A program made the translations under genes and the position numbers. From assembly GCA_023249955.1 (NCBI GenBank), contig JAHFBR010000051.1, positions 1 to 8,141 of the forward strand: a stretch of 8,141 bases of DNA, read 5' to 3'. This document shows positions 6,873 through 8,141 of the stretch, piece after piece. The notes under the pieces are model-generated. The model saw only the letters and a program-made list of their open reading frames with translations, searched no databases and was not told where the DNA came from. The first letter of the stretch is position 1, and each line of letters starts with the position of its first letter. The DNA comes from a bacterium. Lineage in GTDB: Bacteria; Babelota; Babeliae; Babelales; RVW-14.

Positions 6873-7823
6873 TTATCGTCCTAACAAAAGCATGGCGATG
6901 ATTAACGCGTATATCATTGATGATTCAATAAGCACCACCGCCAAGAGCGTTGTGCGTGCAAGCAGCGTATAAACTGTTGGATCCAAGGCAATTTGATAGC
7001 AGCTACGCGATGCAACATATCCTATGCCAATGGCACAGCCAAGCGAACCAAGCCCCATGGCAATGGTGGCGGCAAGTGCTTGCATGGCCGTTACAAAGGT
7101 TGCTCCTTGGGTGTTGGCATACGACATCAGCAGCGCAAAAAGAACACAAAAAATCATAGGTGTTTCAATCATTGCTGCATTGATCAAAGCAAAGGGAAAA
7201 AGCTTGTTGTAAACGTTTTTGTTCAACCCAATTGATGTGCACACTGCGCGGGTAAAAATTGCTTGTCCAATTGATGGTCCGATGCACCCAAGAGCAACAA
7301 CCAGCCCAGCCGCAAGAAGCTTAATGCTTGCGTAAATAGTGAGCGAATCTGAAAGTTGGGCACGGATAGAAAGACCAATGATAAAGGCAAAAATTGCTGG
7401 CGCTTCGATAATTGATTGGGAAATCAGCATGAAGGTTAAAATTTTTGATGAAAAAAGTGGTTGACGAGCTACGGCATTGGCAGCCGCCCGAACCACAAAG
7501 CTTGATGAAATGCTGATTGCAGCGGCAGCACACCCAACAGCAAGCCCTATGCCAAGTTCTGCATAGGCCACTTCAATGGTTTTTGGTACCCCACTAAAAA
7601 GTGTAATCAGCGTTGCAACTAAGGCTATGATCGCGCCACTTTCGATAAGTGCAAGGCCTATGACGGCAAGATTAAAGTTTTGTGCGTTGCCCGTTGGTTG
7701 ACGTGTTAATGACTCTTGGATGCCAAAGCCGGCATTTCCCAATCCCAGGCCTGCGCCAATGGCTGCAATGGAGATGCCTAGACCAGCAGCAGCGTAGTGT
7801 ATTAGTTCAGGAGTAAGAATCAT
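6873..7823 (-). CDS. atpE: ATP synthase subunit c, four hairpins fused in one chain
   Basis: Subunit c forms the membrane rotor ring of F-type ATP synthase and carries ions past subunit a. Normal bacterial c is about 75-90 residues with two helices; this protein is 316 residues and contains four consecutive c hairpins (about 1-83, 84-162, 163-243, 244-316). Each second helix keeps the ion-binding glutamate: E61 (IESG), E140 (IEAP), E220 (IETP), E300 (IESS), spaced 79, 80 and 80. The polar-loop Arg-Gln-Pro occurs 20 residues before the glutamate in hairpins 1 (41-43) and 2 (120-122) and is replaced by LNK and LDP in 3 and 4. Exactly 33 residues before each glutamate, where Na+-type c subunits have Gln, stand L28, S107, Q187 and I267. 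The repeats are clearly diverged. The frame is unbroken, and an AAAGGAG site (7832-7838) lies 8 nt before the ATG. The start overlaps the subunit a stop (ATGA). Confidence 0.95.
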   Translation of the reverse strand: MILTPELIHYAAAGLGISIAAIGAGLGLGNAGFGIQESLTRQPTGNAQNFNLAVIGLALIESGAIIALVATLITLFSGVPKTIEVAYAELGIGLAVGCAAAAISISSSFVVRAAANAVARQPLFSSKILTFMLISQSIIEAPAIFAFIIGLSIRAQLSDSLTIYASIKLLAAGLVVALGCIGPSIGQAIFTRAVCTSIGLNKNVYNKLFPFALINAAMIETPMIFCVLFALLMSYANTQGATFVTAMQALAATIAMGLGSLGCAIGIGYVASRSCYQIALDPTVYTLLARTTLLAVVLIESSMIYALIIAMLLLGR

Positions 7824-8141
7824 GAGCTGTGCTCCTTTGGTGGATGTGACTCATTGTGCTGAGCTCCAATGGCAAGATAGGTGGTGGTGAGCATGGTTAG
7901 CACGAATGCCTGAATAAGCCCTTCAAAGATACCTAAAAAGATGTAGAGCCAGGCAACCAAAAAGAAACCGTTCATGGTCCACGAAAGGACTGAATTAATG
8001 ATGGGTTTTTTTGTTGCCAGTGATGTTGCATGAGCAATGAGTTTGAGCGCCACCGCAACATACAGAGCCGTTAAAAAGTAGGCTTTGTAGTGGCTGAGCA
8101 GGCTCATGATCATCATCAAAATAATACTGCCACCCAGAATG
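7820..8141 (-). CDS. atpB: ATP synthase subunit a, C-terminal part (partial)
   Basis: The frame is open to the right edge, so this is the last 106 residues or so of a gene starting beyond the window; the TTG and ATG codons near 8110-8119 are internal. Subunit a is the stator channel protein that passes protons or Na+ to the c ring. The visible part has hydrophobic helices and the conserved last-helix signature GLIQAFVLTMLTTTYLAIGA, matching the IQAFVF-L motif of the family. The opening residues ILGGSIIL fit what follows the essential arginine helix (RLFGN-type), so that arginine should lie just outside the window. After the last helix is a short hydrophilic tail rich in His and Pro (QHNESHPPKEHSS). 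Its TGA overlaps the atpE ATG by the ATGA junction, implying translational coupling of a and c. Confidence 0.9.
   Translation of the reverse strand, partial: ILGGSIILMMIMSLLSHYKAYFLTALYVAVALKLIAHATSLATKKPIINSVLSWTMNGFFLVAWLYIFLGIFEGLIQAFVLTMLTTTYLAIGAQHNESHPPKEHSS

Noticed and set aside
6873..7823. V-type ATPase K subunit as an alternative identity for the long c protein
   Set aside because: The upstream coupled gene is an F-type subunit a, two hairpins keep the F-type Arg-Gln-Pro loop, and all four hairpins retain the glutamate.

Overview
The window looks like chromosomal sequence from a diderm (Gram-negative-type) bacterium. The evidence is an Omp85 outer-membrane assembly protein, three proteins with Sec-type signal peptides, bacterial Shine-Dalgarno sites and an F-type ATP synthase Fo segment. 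Moderate AT-richness, several GTG starts and short secreted proteins of unknown function would suit a reduced-genome, possibly host- or amoeba-associated lineage such as Dependentiae (TM6). That placement is an impression from gene style, not shown by the sequence. I see no transposase, integrase, phage gene or CRISPR array.

Layout: the left part (1-2127) is plus-strand. It holds the tail of an unknown gene, a flavoprotein overlapping that gene by one base and carrying an apparent signal peptide, and a secreted protein of unknown function with helical ends. A strong bidirectional hairpin terminator (2162-2207) separates these from a large minus-strand Omp85 gene (2221-5100) with a signal peptide, about seven POTRA repeats and a C-terminal barrel. 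A tRNA-Glu(CTC) gene with encoded CCA runs divergently from it on the plus strand, and its promoter fits in the 65-bp gap.

The right part (5257-8141) is minus-strand. In transcription order it holds the 3' end of ATP synthase subunit a (atpB), an unusual subunit c gene (atpE) coupled to it by an ATGA overlap, a GT4-type glycosyltransferase 17 bp downstream, and after a 123-bp gap an acylphosphatase with its own plausible promoter and a leader with interlocking inverted repeats.

The standout is the subunit c gene. It encodes 316 residues, four c-subunit hairpins in one polypeptide, each keeping its membrane glutamate (E61, E140, E220, E300, spaced 79/80/80). Only the third hairpin has the glutamine found at the Na+-ligand position of Na+-type rings. 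The rotor would then be built from tetrameric blocks with non-identical ion sites. The next gene is a sugar transferase and not the b subunit, so the ATP synthase genes are split or rearranged here.
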